From Kiloniellales bacterium (GTDB lineage: Bacteria > Pseudomonadota > Alphaproteobacteria > Kiloniellales > JAKSDN01), in the NCBI GenBank assembly GCA_030064845.1, contig JASJEC010000033.1, positions 1 through 35,219 of the forward strand: a stretch of 35,219 nt of DNA, written 5' to 3'. The notes under the pieces are model-generated. The model searched no databases and was not told the DNA's origin. It worked only from the letters and a program-made list of their open reading frames with translations. Shown one piece after another: positions 25,623 to 33,044 of this stretch. Numbering within the stretch: the stretch's first letter is position 1; every line of letters starts with the position of its first letter. A program made the translations under genes and the position numbers.

Positions 25623-25918
25623 GGCCAATGTGTTTAGGGCAAACGGACGGCTCTGTCATGAGGCTTTCTTCGGCCCCGGCACAGGAAGCGTCCAGCCGGC
25701 CTCCACACCCGCCTCCTGGCGCGGCCTCCACCCCTCGTAAACCCTATCTTAGAGCGCCGCCGCTAGGCTATAGTCCTACCCGAGGGTGCAGCCGCCTCGG
25801 CCGCGGCCGGGCGGGTCCCGCCGGGCGCCGGAGCTTTCCCAGGCGGCGAAGCCCAGGAACAAGACCGGGGGCCGGAAGCCAACCCGGGTGCGGGCGGGAC
25901 CGTGGAGCGGGCGAAGGT
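25623..25918. promoter_or_regulatory. Divergent region with putative cpdR promoter and structured leader
   Basis: The gap between two diverging genes holds TATAGT (25769-25774), a fair -10 box with only a weak TATCTT (25745-25750) upstream. It is followed by about 140 very GC-rich bases before the cpdR start. Within these, CCGAGG (25780-25785) pairs with CCTCGG (25795-25800), and GGCGGG (25810-25815) can pair with CCCGCC (25817-25822). GCGAAGG just before the ATG is the ribosome site. Confidence 0.35.
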
Positions 25919-26296
25919 ATGGCGCAGATTCTCCTAGCTGAAGACGACGACAGCATGCGCGACTTCCTGGCCAAGGCGCTGACCCGCGCCGGCCACGAGG
26001 TGCGCGCCGTCGGCGACGGCCTCGACGCGCTCTCGACCCTGTCCGAGGAGAAGGTCGACATCCTGCTGGCCGACGTGGTCATGCCCGGGCTCGACGGCAT
26101 CGAGCTGGCGCGCCGCGCCGCCAAGGAGCAGCCGGGCATCAAGGTGATGTTCATCACCGGCTTCGCCGCGGTCGCCCTGAAGGCCCGCGAGGAGACCGCG
26201 CGCGGCGCCCGCGTGCTGTCCAAGCCGTTCCACCTGCGCGAGCTGGTGAGCCAGATCGACGTCATGCTGGCCGGCAACCAGTCGAACACCCAGTAG
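25919..26296 (+). CDS. cpdR: CpdR-type single-domain response regulator
   Basis: 125 residues, a receiver domain alone. LLAEDDDSMRDFL carries the acidic pocket, Asp52 in ILLADVVMPGLDGIE is the phosphorylation site, MFITGFAA supplies the switch Thr, and VLSKPFHLRELV the conserved Lys. The FHLRELV ending and the N-formylglutamate amidohydrolase neighbour fit CpdR. In Caulobacter, unphosphorylated CpdR directs ClpXP to the pole and to substrates that must be degraded for cell-cycle progress; the CckA-ChpT relay phosphorylates it. The same role here is by homology. The start is the ATG after GCGAAGGT. Confidence 0.87.
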   Translation: MAQILLAEDDDSMRDFLAKALTRAGHEVRAVGDGLDALSTLSEEKVDILLADVVMPGLDGIELARRAAKEQPGIKVMFITGFAAVALKAREETARGARVLSKPFHLRELVSQIDVMLAGNQSNTQ

Positions 26297-26343
26297 CTTC
26301 AGGGCAGGTCGCCAGGGCCTGTCGCGCCGGCGCCGCACGGCCC

Positions 26344-26373
26344 TTGTCAAAGCCCCCCCGATGGTGCTATCCC
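26344..26373 (+). promoter_or_regulatory. Putative promoter of tRNA-Val
   Basis: TTGTCA (26344-26349) and TATCCC (26368-26373) with an 18-base spacer stand 46 bases before the tRNA. The spacing fits sigma-70 and the -35 matches the consensus at 5 of 6 positions. The -10 is weak. Confidence 0.4.
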
Positions 26374-26419
26374 GCCTCTCCGTCGCCGGGGGCCGGCCAG
26401 CCGGCCCGCTAGGGGCGAA

Positions 26420-26494
26420 GGGCGCGTAGCTCAGCGGGAGAGCACTACGTTGACATCGTAGGGGTCGCTGGTTCAATCCCAGCCGCGCCCACCA
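26420..26494 (+). tRNA. tRNA-Val (GAC)
   Basis: 75 bases including an encoded CCA. Acceptor stem GGGCGCG pairs with CGCGCCC. The D-arm is GCTCAGCGGGAGAGC. The anticodon stem CTACG/CGTAG encloses loop TTGACAT with anticodon GAC. The T-arm is CTGG-TTCAATC-CCAG. All stems pair. A tyrosine-integrase gene lies tail-on and its last codons overlap this gene on the other strand, so the 3' part of the tRNA is the attachment site. Confidence 0.97.
26445..26494. other. Probable attachment site at the tRNA-Val 3' end
   Basis: The integrase reading frame runs straight into the tRNA gene, and the tRNA sequence is complete. This is the usual result of integration by tRNA-specific tyrosine recombinases, where the element restores the 3' end. 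The exact crossover core cannot be fixed because the other end copy is not in the window. Confidence 0.6.
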
Positions 26495-27638
26495 TATTTT
26501 CAATGACTTGCAGATTTTGCCCGGTCGGGACTGAAACGCAGTTAGCACGCACAGTGGTTGAAGGAAGGACCAGCAGGCGGCGGCAACGGGCTTGCAGGTC
26601 CGCGAAGTAGGCGTCGATGGCCTCGACCGCCTGGCCCATGAAGTCGGGTGCGTACTTGGCGTAGACCTCGGTCACGCCGCCTGTCTTGTGGCCGAGCATG
26701 CCGGAGATCTCCTCCATCGAAACCGCGCGTCTGCGCAGCTCGGTGGCCATTGTGTGCCGCACCGTATAGGGAATTACGTCGCCGGACAGACCGGCCCTCT
26801 GGCGCGCCTTGCGGAACGCCGTCTTTATGCTATCGAGCGGACGCCCATGCCAAGCGACCACGGTTTCGGTTTTCACCTGACGCAGCCAGGGCAAGAGGGT
26901 GCCGCTGATCGGCACGCTTGGCCGATACTTCTTGGTCTGATGCCGCCCCGGTGGGTTGAATTCGATGAGGCGATCGTTGAGATCGATTTGGAAGCGACGC
27001 AGCTCGAGGATCGCCTGCGGACGAGCCAAGGTATTGAAGGCGACCATAAGGTACATGAAAAGGTGTTCCGGCTCTGCCGCCTCGAAGAGCGCCGCAGCCT
27101 CGTCCAGGGAAAGCCGACGCTCGCGCGGCGGCGCTTTCGGCAAGCTCATGACGAAGGGGACCGTGCGGATCTCCTGGCGCTTCCAAGCCCTGTTGAGGGC
27201 CGCACGGCCGACTGACAGTACACGGCTAGTGTAGCCATCCGAACAGCCCCGCGCTCGCAACCAGGCGACAAAGGCCTCCTGGCGTTCAGGTGTGAGGTCC
27301 GAGATGGTGGTGCGCGGAAAAAAGTCCGACCAATAGCCGAGTGCGATACGCGCCTGCTCTGCGCTTGGGATCTTGCTGGCATGGCCGTGGTAATAGCGGG
27401 TCAACACCATTTCGAGCGGTACATCCTCAGGCCGTTCATCTTTCAGCCGCTGGTGCTCGACGATCCACTGGGCGAGGAGGAGCTGCGCTTCTTGAAAGTC
27501 GCTTGTGCCAAGCGATGCGCGGCGTGTCTGTCGTGTCTCGGCATCGAACCAGGTTCGGCACCAGGCCGCTGAGTTTGGGCGTTGAGAGAGCCAGAATTCG
27601 CCGATTTGGCTTGGGCGGTGCATTCGCTTTCGAGGCAT
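26445..27638 (-). CDS. int: Tyrosine-type site-specific integrase
   Basis: 397 residues. An N-terminal arm-binding region (residues ~1-60) and a core-binding SAM-like domain (~65-165) precede the catalytic domain. Catalytic residues seen are Arg in FNTLARPQAILELR, Lys in QTKKYRPSVPI, Arg-His in YTVRHTMATEL (the first usual His is Tyr), His in MLGHKTGG, and the nucleophile Tyr in TEVYAKYAP. The last ~16 residues (MVGAAGIEPATPTMST) are encoded by the complement of tRNA-Val, and the TAG stop (26445-26447) lies in the anticodon stem. It would integrate and excise the element at the tRNA 3' end. An excisionase-like HTH gene overlaps its start. Confidence 0.93.
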   Translation of the reverse strand: MPRKRMHRPSQIGEFWLSQRPNSAAWCRTWFDAETRQTRRASLGTSDFQEAQLLLAQWIVEHQRLKDERPEDVPLEMVLTRYYHGHASKIPSAEQARIALGYWSDFFPRTTISDLTPERQEAFVAWLRARGCSDGYTSRVLSVGRAALNRAWKRQEIRTVPFVMSLPKAPPRERRLSLDEAAALFEAAEPEHLFMYLMVAFNTLARPQAILELRRFQIDLNDRLIEFNPPGRHQTKKYRPSVPISGTLLPWLRQVKTETVVAWHGRPLDSIKTAFRKARQRAGLSGDVIPYTVRHTMATELRRRAVSMEEISGMLGHKTGGVTEVYAKYAPDFMGQAVEAIDAYFADLQARCRRLLVLPSTTVRANCVSVPTGQNLQVIENMVGAAGIEPATPTMST

Positions 27639-27826
27639 GGCTCCTGTTTCCTCTGATTGATGTAGTCTCTCAATTGCTGCTTCATGATACGTTTTCGCTC
27701 GCCGATCACGATGTAGCCCAGTCGGCCCTTTTTGATTTCTCGCTTGACCGTTGTAGGCGAGATGCCGAGATGGTTGGCGGCCTCCGTGAGCGTGAAGTAT
27801 TTAGGCAAGCGCTGAGGGTCCGACAT
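27443..27826 (-). CDS. HTH DNA-binding protein, excisionase-like
   Basis: 127 residues. The first ~62 form a MerR/Xis-type winged helix: YFTLTEAANHLGISPTTVKR, then EIKKGRLGYIVIGERKRI and QQLRDYINQRK. Such proteins bend att DNA and steer the integrase toward excision. ATG 27826 has GGAG upstream. The last ~65 codons (27443-27638) overlap the integrase start in another frame and give a low-complexity Ser/Arg-rich tail, which may be a read-on extension with no role of its own. Confidence 0.75.
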   Translation of the reverse strand: MSDPQRLPKYFTLTEAANHLGISPTTVKREIKKGRLGYIVIGERKRIMKQQLRDYINQRKQEPCLESECTAQAKSANSGSLNAQTQRPGAEPGSMPRHDRHAAHRLAQATFKKRSSSSPSGSSSTSG

Positions 27827-28594
27827 CGCGTGTTAACTCCTCAGTGTTCCTGCTGTCATGGGCTGCATCAACGCAGGGCGAGCTTGCCATTCTCCCGAGT
27901 GGGAGTAATGGCCTCCCACCGAGGTAAGCACTTGGCTTGCTAAGCCCGGTTCAGTTGAGAAACGAATGCCCGAGCCGAGACCTCATGGTCCGCGTCGAGC
28001 CAGACCGGCACGATAGCGGCCGCTCAATTATGGGTTTTTTTGGACCACTATGGTGCCGGGCTCGAAAGGCCGCGACGGCCAGAGGATTTCTAAGACAGTC
28101 TTACTGTCAAAACGCGGCGGGCTTCAAGGTTGCCCGATTCCTCATGGCAAGAGCCTATGGTTGAAGGCGAGAGACCATACCCGCGATACCTCTAGCCCAC
28201 GGGCATGCCATTGGCCGCTCGCCACACTTCCCTGCGGCGATAGCGTTGTAGCCTTCATTGATCTCGATTTTCAGGAGCAGTCTTGAGAATTGGAAACGAC
28301 GAAACTGAATCTAAACCAAAGCTCGCGACCTTCCTGATTACACCCCATGTGTGATTCCACAGTCAACACAAAATATGGTACCACATACGCGCATTAGCTA
28401 CAAGATAAGGTAATAAAAAAGCAGTAAGCTCCTTTACTCGTTGCTTACCTGCAGTAGGGGGCTGAGAAGTGATTTTTTTTCGGGCGCCCATTTCCGACCC
28501 CATTTTCATGCACTTCATGCCAAGAAACCCGAATCGGATGACCACGTAGCGCAGCAACTCACACCCTCACCAGCAGCGGGGCACCATGTGGAAA
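27827..28594. other. Gene-poor stretch beside the integrase module
   Basis: No gene was recognised. Base composition falls clearly around 28260-28510, with runs of A/T. The open frames here (for example 27937-28164 plus, 28363-28557 minus) show no known domain and no convincing ribosome site. The stretch may hold integrase arm sites and the excisionase promoter. Confidence 0.4.
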
Positions 28595-28671
28595 CCGAGC
28601 TATCCGCAGCCTGGTAGTTTGTCAGGCTCTTAACCTGAAGGTCGCAGATTCAAATCCTGCCCCCACGACCA
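28595..28671 (+). tRNA. Degenerate tRNA-like gene, initiator-like body, anticodon CTT
   Basis: The 77 bases ending in CCA match the length of initiator tRNA. D-loop GCAGCCTGGTAG, the anticodon arm TCAGG-CTCTTAA-CCTGA and AAGGTCGCAG with TTCAAATCCTGC follow the initiator tRNA pattern as I recall it. The anticodon at 28629-28631 is CTT where the initiator has CAT. The 5' acceptor strand (CCGAGCT) does not pair with the 3' strand (CCCCACG), the D-stem is largely unpaired and the T-stem has one mismatch. It is probably a pseudogene or a tRNA remnant at an old integration point. A strong terminator follows. Confidence 0.5.
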
Positions 28672-28679
28672 ATCAAAAC

Positions 28680-28712
28680 AACGGCTTAGCAACAAATCGC
28701 CAAGCCGTTTTT
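28680..28712 (+). terminator. Rho-independent terminator after the tRNA-like gene
   Basis: AACGGCTT (28680-28687) and AAGCCGTT (28702-28709) form an 8-bp stem with a 14-base loop, followed by TTT to 28712. It starts 8 bases after the CCA of the tRNA-like sequence, the usual place for a tRNA terminator. Confidence 0.7.
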
Positions 28713-29124
28713 CTGTGTGTGGAAACCATATGGAAGCAGCCGAAACCGAAACCCAGCGTACAATCGCGTATGAAACCAAGGCTTACCGACGTCGACGCAC
28801 TCTGAATTCGTTCCCGGAGGCTGATACGTGGATCGGCATAGAATGCCCAATCAGAGGCGGCGGCAGGTGCAAGCATCTGTTTCTCGGGCGAATCCGTCAG
28901 CATGAACCGATTCGCCGGTTACAGCCGATTTTGCTACCGTTGTCCGTCAGAGGAAGGCGTTATTCGGGAAATCTCACTGCCAGGCTGAAACCAGCGCCTC
29001 GGACGTGGGAGTGCGCACAGACAAAGGTTTTCGACCATCGCAACTAGCCGGCGTTTACTGGCCAGGGTGCACGTGCTCCGCCGCCGGCGCCTTGGTCATT
29101 TCGACACGGAATGGGAGAGCAGAG
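28713..29124. other. Gene-free stretch before the TPR gene
   Basis: No recognisable gene. Open frames on both strands (28715-29047 plus, 28673-28903 minus) have no known domain. GGGAGAGCAGAG just before 29125 is the ribosome site of the TPR gene. Confidence 0.4.
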
Positions 29125-30453
29125 ATGGAAGATCGGCACGGTGCACCAGTTTCCAGCGGCAAGCCGCAAAGCCTGGAAATCTACGAGCACGCGCTTCGTT
29201 CGCTCAACTGCTATCGCGGCGACCCCGTCGCCGTCATTGACGAGGCACTGGAGCAGGACCCTGATTTCGTGATGGGCCACGTCCTGCGCGCCCAGGTCCA
29301 TGTCACCCTCTGGGAGAAGAGCGTGGTCCCGGAGGTCGAGACCAGCCTCGCCCGGCTGGCGGACCTCGCGGCCACGAGCAATGAGCGCGAAGCTGCCCAC
29401 GTCCGGGCGCTCAAGCAGTGGGTATCGGGCGATTGGAACGGGTATCGCCAGACGCTCGACTTGCTGCTGGCCGACCATCCGCGCGACTTGCTGGCGCTTC
29501 AGGTCGGGCACATTTCCGACTTCTTCAATGGCGACCGGGACAACCTGCGCGGGCGGGTCGCGCGCGCCCTGCCCGCCTGGACCAAGGAGGATCCCGGCTA
29601 TCCTTTCCTGCTCGGCATGCACGCTTTCGGCCTGGAAGAATGCGGCGACTACCGGCAGGCGGAGGAACGGGGCCGCCAGGCGATCGAGCTGGAGCCTGAA
29701 GACTGCTGGGCCCAGCATGCCATTGCCCACGTCATGGAGATGGAGGCCCGCCAGGCCGAGGCCATTACCTTCATGGAGTCACGCAAGGCCCACTGGGCGC
29801 AGCAGGACAACGCCTTCCAGTTCCACAACTGGTGGCACACCGCGCTCTACAACCTGGACCAGGGCCAGGCCGGACGGGCGCTGGAGATCTATGACCAGGG
29901 TGTCCGTGCCGAGCGGGCCGAGTTCCAGGTCATGCTCCTGGACGCCGCCGCGCTGCTGTGGCGGCTGCATCTTCTGGGCCATGACGTGGGGGACCGCTGG
30001 ACCGAGGTCGCCGACATCTACGAAGCGGACGGCGAAGCCGGCTTCTACGCCTTCAACGACATGCACGCGATGATGGCCTTCACGGCGACCGGTCGAACCC
30101 AGGCCGCGGCCAGACGTCTGGCAGAGGTGGAGGCGGCCGCCACGGCCGAAGGGACCAACGGCATGATGACCCGCGAGGTCGGGCTGCCGGTCGCGCGGGG
30201 CATCGAAGCCTTCGGTCGCGAGGCCTATGCAGCCTGCGTCGAGCAGCTCCTGCCGATACGCTACAAGGCCTACCACTTCGGGGGTAGCCACGCGCAGCGC
30301 GACGTGATCCATCGGACGTTGCTCGAGGCGGCGGCGCGCGCCGGCAACGGGTCGCTGCTGACCGCGCTGACCAACGAGCGGGTCTCCTTGAAGCCGGACT
30401 GTCCCTTCACCCGAAAGCTGAGCAGCAGGGCGACCGGCGGGCTCGCCGCCTAG
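29125..30453 (+). CDS. TTC38-like tetratricopeptide-repeat protein
   Basis: 442 residues, cytosolic, helical throughout. Features are EIYEHALRSLNCYRGDPVAV, DEALEQDPDFVMGHVLRAQ, FLLGMHAFGLEECGDYRQAE, AIELEPEDCWAQHAIAHVME, and the signature FHNWWHTALYNLDQGQ, which recurs in the TTC38 family. The TPR superhelix suggests protein binding; the family's role is not known. The HNWWH group could bind a metal, but that is a guess. ATG 29125 was chosen because GGGAGAGCAGAG stands before it, though the frame is open to 29005. Codon use is GC-rich like the chromosome, unlike the AT-richer genes further right. Its TAG stop shares CTAG with the stop of the next, convergent frame. Confidence 0.88.
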   Translation: MEDRHGAPVSSGKPQSLEIYEHALRSLNCYRGDPVAVIDEALEQDPDFVMGHVLRAQVHVTLWEKSVVPEVETSLARLADLAATSNEREAAHVRALKQWVSGDWNGYRQTLDLLLADHPRDLLALQVGHISDFFNGDRDNLRGRVARALPAWTKEDPGYPFLLGMHAFGLEECGDYRQAEERGRQAIELEPEDCWAQHAIAHVMEMEARQAEAITFMESRKAHWAQQDNAFQFHNWWHTALYNLDQGQAGRALEIYDQGVRAERAEFQVMLLDAAALLWRLHLLGHDVGDRWTEVADIYEADGEAGFYAFNDMHAMMAFTATGRTQAAARRLAEVEAAATAEGTNGMMTREVGLPVARGIEAFGREAYAACVEQLLPIRYKAYHFGGSHAQRDVIHRTLLEAAARAGNGSLLTALTNERVSLKPDCPFTRKLSSRATGGLAA

Positions 30454-30760
30454 GACTTGGCTGGCGGGGGATTGCCCCGGTTCGGCTCGCCCATCAGCGA
30501 GGGATGGGTGCGTTTGTCTTGCGGCGGAAAGGCCGCCTGGGCGCCGCGGGCCATGGCCGCGTGCCAGGGCCAGTGCGGGTCGAGGAGCATGCCCCGGGCG
30601 AGCGCGATCAGGTCGGTCTGACCGCTGTTCAAGATGATCTCGGCCTGATGCGGCTCCGTGATGGGGCCGACCGCCATGACCGTGGCGCCCGTCGCCCGGC
30701 GAATCTCGATGTAAGTGATTTCCGCCTGGCCCTTGGTTTCAGACATGCGCAGTCTTGGGT
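30450..30760 (-). pseudogene. Remnant of an NADH:flavin oxidoreductase (old yellow enzyme) gene
   Basis: About 100 C-terminal residues are preserved: RRATGATVMAVGPITEPHQA, TDLIALARGMLLDPHWPWHA and AMARGAQAAFPPQ. This is the end of YqjM/NamA-type old yellow enzymes, which bind FMN with the G-x-I-T-x-P and ALARGMLLDP segments. The rest of the ~350-residue barrel is absent: upstream of about 30760 the same frame stays open to 30896 but the family pattern stops. It cannot bind FMN or reduce anything by itself. The break probably marks a deletion or recombination joint. Confidence 0.75.
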
Positions 30761-30985
30761 CGAGACGGGAGAGAATGACCCCTTCCGGTCCTTCATAGTG
30801 TTCGTAGCCATCGCGTCTGGAATGCGCCTTAGGTCCGCCCGCGCACAAACCTGGGACGATCGGAGGATCTACAATTGCTATGACCTCCGTCAACACTATC
30901 TGAAATTCTATTGAATATCATGCGTGCGCGCAACTTCAGAGAGGTTCGCATTCTCTCGATGCTACAATCAAGAGGAGGTGGTTCA

Positions 30986-31441
30986 ATGAAAATACTCCGT
31001 AGCGCTGCAGCTTTCACTCTACTTCTTGCCATGACGCTAAGTGGAGAGCTTGCCAAGGCAAATGAAACTGATCTAGAGATACGTCCCTTCCTAGTAAAGC
31101 TTAACATAGGAGATAGGGATAGAACGTTTGTAAAAAGCGGAAACCTAAGAATTTTCGCGCGATGCACCGAATCTTTCGGCGCCGCTACAATTGAGATATT
31201 CGCGACTAGCTCTCGGGATTTTCTTGTGGCCAATTTTGGTTCAAGTCCTGCGAATTCTGAAGTTCCTCTTACTTTTCCCGTAAGCTCTCCTGATTTGCAG
31301 TTCAATCAGTCCTTTTCGGCGATCATTTCGGAGGAGGGCGCTGACTTTATCTCGCTGGCTGACTACGCTATCGGCGTGAACGTTTCTGGAGCAGATTGTT
31401 ATACACAAGGAACAGCTGAGGTGCTCGTGCCTGACGATTAA
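30986..31441 (+). CDS. Small exported protein of unknown function
   Basis: 151 residues. MKILRSAAAFTLLLAMTLSGELAKA is a clear signal peptide. The mature part has two Cys (ARCTES and GADCYTQG) that could form one disulfide, and alternating strand-like segments (FGAATIEIFATSSRDFLVAN, DYAIGVNVSG), suggesting a beta-sandwich. No family was recognised. A very strong ribosome site, AGAGGAGG, precedes ATG 30986. The codons are much richer in A/T than those of the chromosomal genes, which speaks for foreign origin. Hairpins follow at 31498-31550. Confidence 0.7.
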   Translation: MKILRSAAAFTLLLAMTLSGELAKANETDLEIRPFLVKLNIGDRDRTFVKSGNLRIFARCTESFGAATIEIFATSSRDFLVANFGSSPANSEVPLTFPVSSPDLQFNQSFSAIISEEGADFISLADYAIGVNVSGADCYTQGTAEVLVPDD

Positions 31442-31497
31442 GGGTCTTAGCTAATCCAATCGCCTCATTCTAGCAGGAGTTCTTCTAAATTTCCGGA

Positions 31498-31524
31498 CAG
31501 TACCCGCCAAGAAAGCGGGTACTG
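31498..31524. terminator. 10-bp perfect hairpin
   Basis: CAGTACCCGC (31498-31507) and GCGGGTACTG (31515-31524) pair fully around a CAAGAAA loop. There is no T-run directly after it; a second hairpin with a T-run follows within 10 bases. Confidence 0.5.
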
Positions 31525-31530
31525 CTGCCT

Positions 31531-31550
31531 GAGACCTTATGTCTCTTTTT
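31531..31550 (+). terminator. Terminator after the small exported protein gene
   Basis: GAGAC (31531-31535), loop CTTAT and GTCTC (31541-31545) are followed by five T to 31550. The stem is short but perfect and the T-run is good. It would end transcription from 30986-31441. Confidence 0.55.
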
Positions 31551-31784
31551 GGCTAGATTTGCCCGTCCCGGGCACGGCGTTGGCACGTCAGGTCCAGTCC
31601 CGGCCTCAGACATTCGAGCGACCATGTCTGCTTACTGGCCTCAGGGTCCGCTCTGGCTCGGGCAGCCGCCCACCCCCGGTCATGCCCGCCGGGACCGGGG
31701 GTGACCCGAAGCCAAATTCTTCGGTTGTGGGCACGCCCACTCCAGCAAGATGGTCGTGTAAGGCAGGGACGCCCTAGAACCCCC

Positions 31785-33044
31785 TTAGCGGAAAGGAATA
31801 CTATGCTCGCCAATTTCAGAGAACAGGGAATAAGTCTCGCTCGGTCGCAAGTTCAAGTCCAAGACGTAGTGGCTCAGTTCCTCATCGGCTATTTCTATGC
31901 CGACTGTCTGCACATATGAATACTGGTAGCTAATACAGGACACCTTGATCTGCGCCGGACCGGGCATAGTGGTCAATTGTCGATCTACCAGAGGCGTCCG
32001 CCGATTTTGGCCTGTCTCTTGCCCGTTGACCGCCTCGATCCAGCAGTTTTGAGGAATGCCAGGTGTGTTGGGAATGAGCACAGTGCGAACATTCGGGCCC
32101 GTCGTGTCCCGTCTCGGTATCGGGCCTTCAATGCGCAAGGTTGCGTGCGTCGTGAATTTCGGCAGCTTTAACCCTTGCGCAATGCGAACGACCGAACCCG
32201 GTGGCAAGTCGACGATTCTACGCCAATCATCAATGGTCGGTGCGTCCTCAGAAGCGGGCGCGATGTAAAGATCATTGGCAATCTTGAGCGCGAAACTATC
32301 AAGTATCTCGTTTAGCTCTTGCCTGAATAGTGCGGAATCATTCTTCGCCAACTGAAAAAATGATCCGAGATCTTCACGATAGGCCCAGACAGCTTCCAAT
32401 ACGGTCATTTTGCTCGCATTAGGCAAACTGTCTTTCATCTCGACCGTGACACCGACTTGGGCAAAGAATTCAATGTCGGGATCGAACTCGCCAACAGCCT
32501 TGATTCCGAAACGCGGGTACAAAGTAAGCCGCGTGGCGCTGGACCTGTCGGGGCAAGGTGCGTCGTTCAAAGAGGCTGTTGACGCAACACAGGACCAACG
32601 ACCCGACACATCTTCCTTCAGCGTTTCAATGAGCCGTTGGTCTAATGACGTCAGCAGCGCCTCGTCCCGGCCAACGCCATTGAAGGCCGCCACGGCGGCG
32701 TCGACGTCTTCCGCCGAATGTGCTGCGGCTGCCCCGCCCAATGCAAAGGCCGGAACAAAGACGGGCACCAAGAGAATGTAGATTATACCCTCTTTGCCTG
32801 AACTTGCCGCATCGGCGGCACCTCTCAAGTACTCACCCGCGCCCTTTGCTGCACCGGCCCATTTGCCTCGTACCATTTCGCTTGGACCCACAAATTCCAG
32901 CGAGGGATCCGTTCGGACGATAAGGGCCTCGGTCAGCAAGGTCTCCTGCGCCTCAAGCGGCGGCAGGGTCTCCGTCTTGGCGGCACAAGCGCTCACGACC
33001 AGGAGAAGAACTGCTGAGGCGATCTTCCGGGGCGACCACAGCAT
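31785..33044 (-). CDS. Putative lipoprotein of unknown function, 419 residues
   Basis: MLWSPRKIASAVLLLVVSAC is a lipoprotein signal with Cys20 as the lipid site. A second hydrophobic stretch at about residues 87-110 (GIIYILLVPVFVPAFALGGA) could enter or cross a membrane. The rest is soluble and mixed: RWSCVASTASLNDAPCPDRS, TRLTLYPRFGIKAVGEFDPD, VWAYREDLGSFFQLAKND, GPIPRRDTTGPNVRTVL and a strand-rich end. No known family was recognised. The start ATG has only a weak ribosome site (GAGACATGCC). It is flanked by two copies of a 14-base direct repeat. Confidence 0.75.
   Translation of the reverse strand: MLWSPRKIASAVLLLVVSACAAKTETLPPLEAQETLLTEALIVRTDPSLEFVGPSEMVRGKWAGAAKGAGEYLRGAADAASSGKEGIIYILLVPVFVPAFALGGAAAAHSAEDVDAAVAAFNGVGRDEALLTSLDQRLIETLKEDVSGRWSCVASTASLNDAPCPDRSSATRLTLYPRFGIKAVGEFDPDIEFFAQVGVTVEMKDSLPNASKMTVLEAVWAYREDLGSFFQLAKNDSALFRQELNEILDSFALKIANDLYIAPASEDAPTIDDWRRIVDLPPGSVVRIAQGLKLPKFTTHATLRIEGPIPRRDTTGPNVRTVLIPNTPGIPQNCWIEAVNGQETGQNRRTPLVDRQLTTMPGPAQIKVSCISYQYSYVQTVGIEIADEELSHYVLDLNLRPSETYSLFSEIGEHSIPFR

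Larger units (their letters stand above)
31442..31784. other. Intergenic stretch with hairpins and repeat
   Basis: No gene was recognised. It holds a 10-bp hairpin (31498-31524), a terminator hairpin (31531-31550), and the left copy of a 14-base direct repeat GGCTAGATTTGCCC (31551-31564) whose other copy is at 33202-33215. The frame 31559-31777 is not supported as a gene. Confidence 0.45.

Noticed and set aside
28370..28379. AAAATATGGT, the reverse complement of the ten bases ACCATATTTT at 26491-26500, as a second attachment site
   Set aside because: It is only ten A/T-rich bases, in inverted orientation, and the neighbouring tRNA sequence is not shared. A true attR should carry the tRNA 3' end as a direct repeat.
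28363..28557. Minus-strand frame of 64 codons in the AT-rich stretch
   Set aside because: No ribosome site, domain or neighbour supports it.
28644..28671. The tRNA-like 3' end as the attR of the tRNA-Val element
   Set aside because: Its acceptor strand (CCCCACG) and T-stem differ from those of tRNA-Val (CGCGCCC, CCAG), so it is not a copy of that gene end.
31559..31777. Plus-strand frame across the intergenic region left of the lipoprotein gene
   Set aside because: No ribosome site, and it crosses the direct repeat and low-complexity GC text.
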